From DASSRQ01 sp035701665 (lineage in GTDB: Bacteria > Vulcanimicrobiota > Vulcanimicrobiia > Vulcanimicrobiales > Vulcanimicrobiaceae): 7,038 nt of DNA. The stretch is taken from contig DASSRQ010000347.1 of the NCBI GenBank assembly GCA_035701665.1, forward strand, positions 1 to 7,038, in the 5' to 3' direction. The notes beneath the pieces were generated by a model. That model was not told the DNA's origin. It ran no database searches and saw only the letters and a list, made by a program, of their open reading frames with translations. The position numbers and the translations under genes are program-made. Numbering within the stretch: the stretch's first letter is position 1; every line of letters starts with the position of its first letter. This document shows, piece after piece, positions 6,611 through 7,038 of the stretch.

Positions 6611-7038
6611 CGCTCGGGCGCGTAAAATTGGTCTACGATATGACCCGAATCTCTCGCCACGAAAAAGACTTCGTAGTACTTGCCGTGCGGTCCCGTAATG
6701 GTGACGGCAACCTTTTCGCGGCCGTCTGCGGCACGGCGCACCCACAGCACGCGCGTACCTGACATGGGCGACACGATCTTGGACTCCGGCGCATCGAACA
6801 CGTTGCCGTGAATGACGCCGTTCAAATAGGCTCCGACCACGCGGCGCGCGCGCTGTTCGTACGGATCTGCGCGATGCCGCCGCGGATGATGCGGTACGAG
6901 CGCAACGCGGCGCACGCGAAGGTGCGGTTTCGTACGATGCACCGCAATTTTTTTCACGGGCGCTTGCGAAGCGGCTTTCACCGGTTTCGGTGCAACCGCA
7001 ACATGCCGGACAGTGTGTTTCTTCAGCGCAGGCTTCAA
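6607..7038 (-). CDS. Hypothetical protein with basic N-terminal stretch (C-terminal part; 5' end outside window)
   Basis: I do not recognise this protein. The frame is open from the right edge to a TGA at 6609-6607, giving 143 visible residues. The TTG at the edge is probably an internal Leu codon, so the true start, perhaps with a signal peptide, lies beyond. The first 57 visible residues contain no acidic residue, but 16 Lys/Arg and 7 His, mixed with Pro, Ala and Val; this looks like a disordered basic linker or nucleic-acid- or envelope-binding tail. From about residue 58 a compact domain follows: a helix (EQRARRVVGAYLNGVIHG), then alternating strands (TRVLWVRRA, EKVAVTITG, YYEVFFVAR) and a final HIVDQFYAPER. 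This could be a small NTF2-like or other alpha/beta fold, but that is a guess. It ends in a 4-base overlap with galK, so it is probably co-transcribed and translationally coupled with it. Reality as a gene is supported by the overlap and strand-like periodicity, not by a family match. Confidence 0.65.
   Translation of the reverse strand: MKPALKKHTVRHVAVAPKPVKAASQAPVKKIAVHRTKPHLRVRRVALVPHHPRRHRADPYEQRARRVVGAYLNGVIHGNVFDAPESKIVSPMSGTRVLWVRRAADGREKVAVTITGPHGKYYEVFFVARDSGHIVDQFYAPER

Noticed and set aside
1..7038. CRISPR array, tRNA/rRNA, insertion sequence, terminator hairpin or promoter
   Set aside because: Coding sequence is continuous with overlaps at each junction, and I saw no regularly spaced repeats, transposase motifs, inverted-repeat ends, or U-tract hairpins.

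Overview
The window is a GC-rich (roughly 60% by eye), tightly packed bacterial segment in which every gene lies on the minus strand, so transcription runs from the right edge to the left edge. Six coding regions follow one another with no intergenic base between them. Four are complete and two are cut by the window edges. I see no promoter, terminator, RNA gene, CRISPR array or mobile element, which fits the interior of a single operon. The organism cannot be fixed from this sequence. The GC content, the non-ATG starts in overlapping stops, the abundance of CGATCG and the large STAND ATPase would suit a GC-rich soil-type lineage; Eremiobacterota (WPS-2) is a guess only.

In transcription order: (1) 7038-6607, the C-terminal part of an unrecognised protein with a strongly basic N-terminal stretch; (2) 6610-5501, galactokinase galK; (3) 5517-4528, galactose-1-phosphate uridylyltransferase galT; (4) 4531-2864, a glycoside hydrolase family 35 beta-galactosidase with no signal peptide; (5) 2885-348, an 845-residue NB-ARC/STAND ATPase with a degenerate GGDEF-like N-terminus and a helical (TPR-like) C-terminus; (6) 351 to beyond position 1, the N-terminal 117 residues of a PfkB-family kinase resembling pseudouridine kinase.

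Genes 2-4 form a coherent intracellular route. The GH35 enzyme releases galactose from an imported beta-galactoside, GalK phosphorylates it, and GalT exchanges it onto UDP-glucose to give glucose-1-phosphate and UDP-galactose. The 4-epimerase (galE), the mutarotase and any sugar transporter are not in the window. The STAND protein is the most interesting member. It is embedded in the operon by overlaps at both ends, looks like a signalling or regulatory ATPase, yet shows neither a recognisable DNA-binding domain nor an intact GGDEF catalytic site.

The five gene junctions overlap by 4, 17, 4, 22 and 4 bases. The three 4-base overlaps are GTGA, GTGA and TTGA, and none of the five internal starts has a convincing Shine-Dalgarno sequence. 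Translation by termination-reinitiation coupling is therefore likely along the whole transcript.
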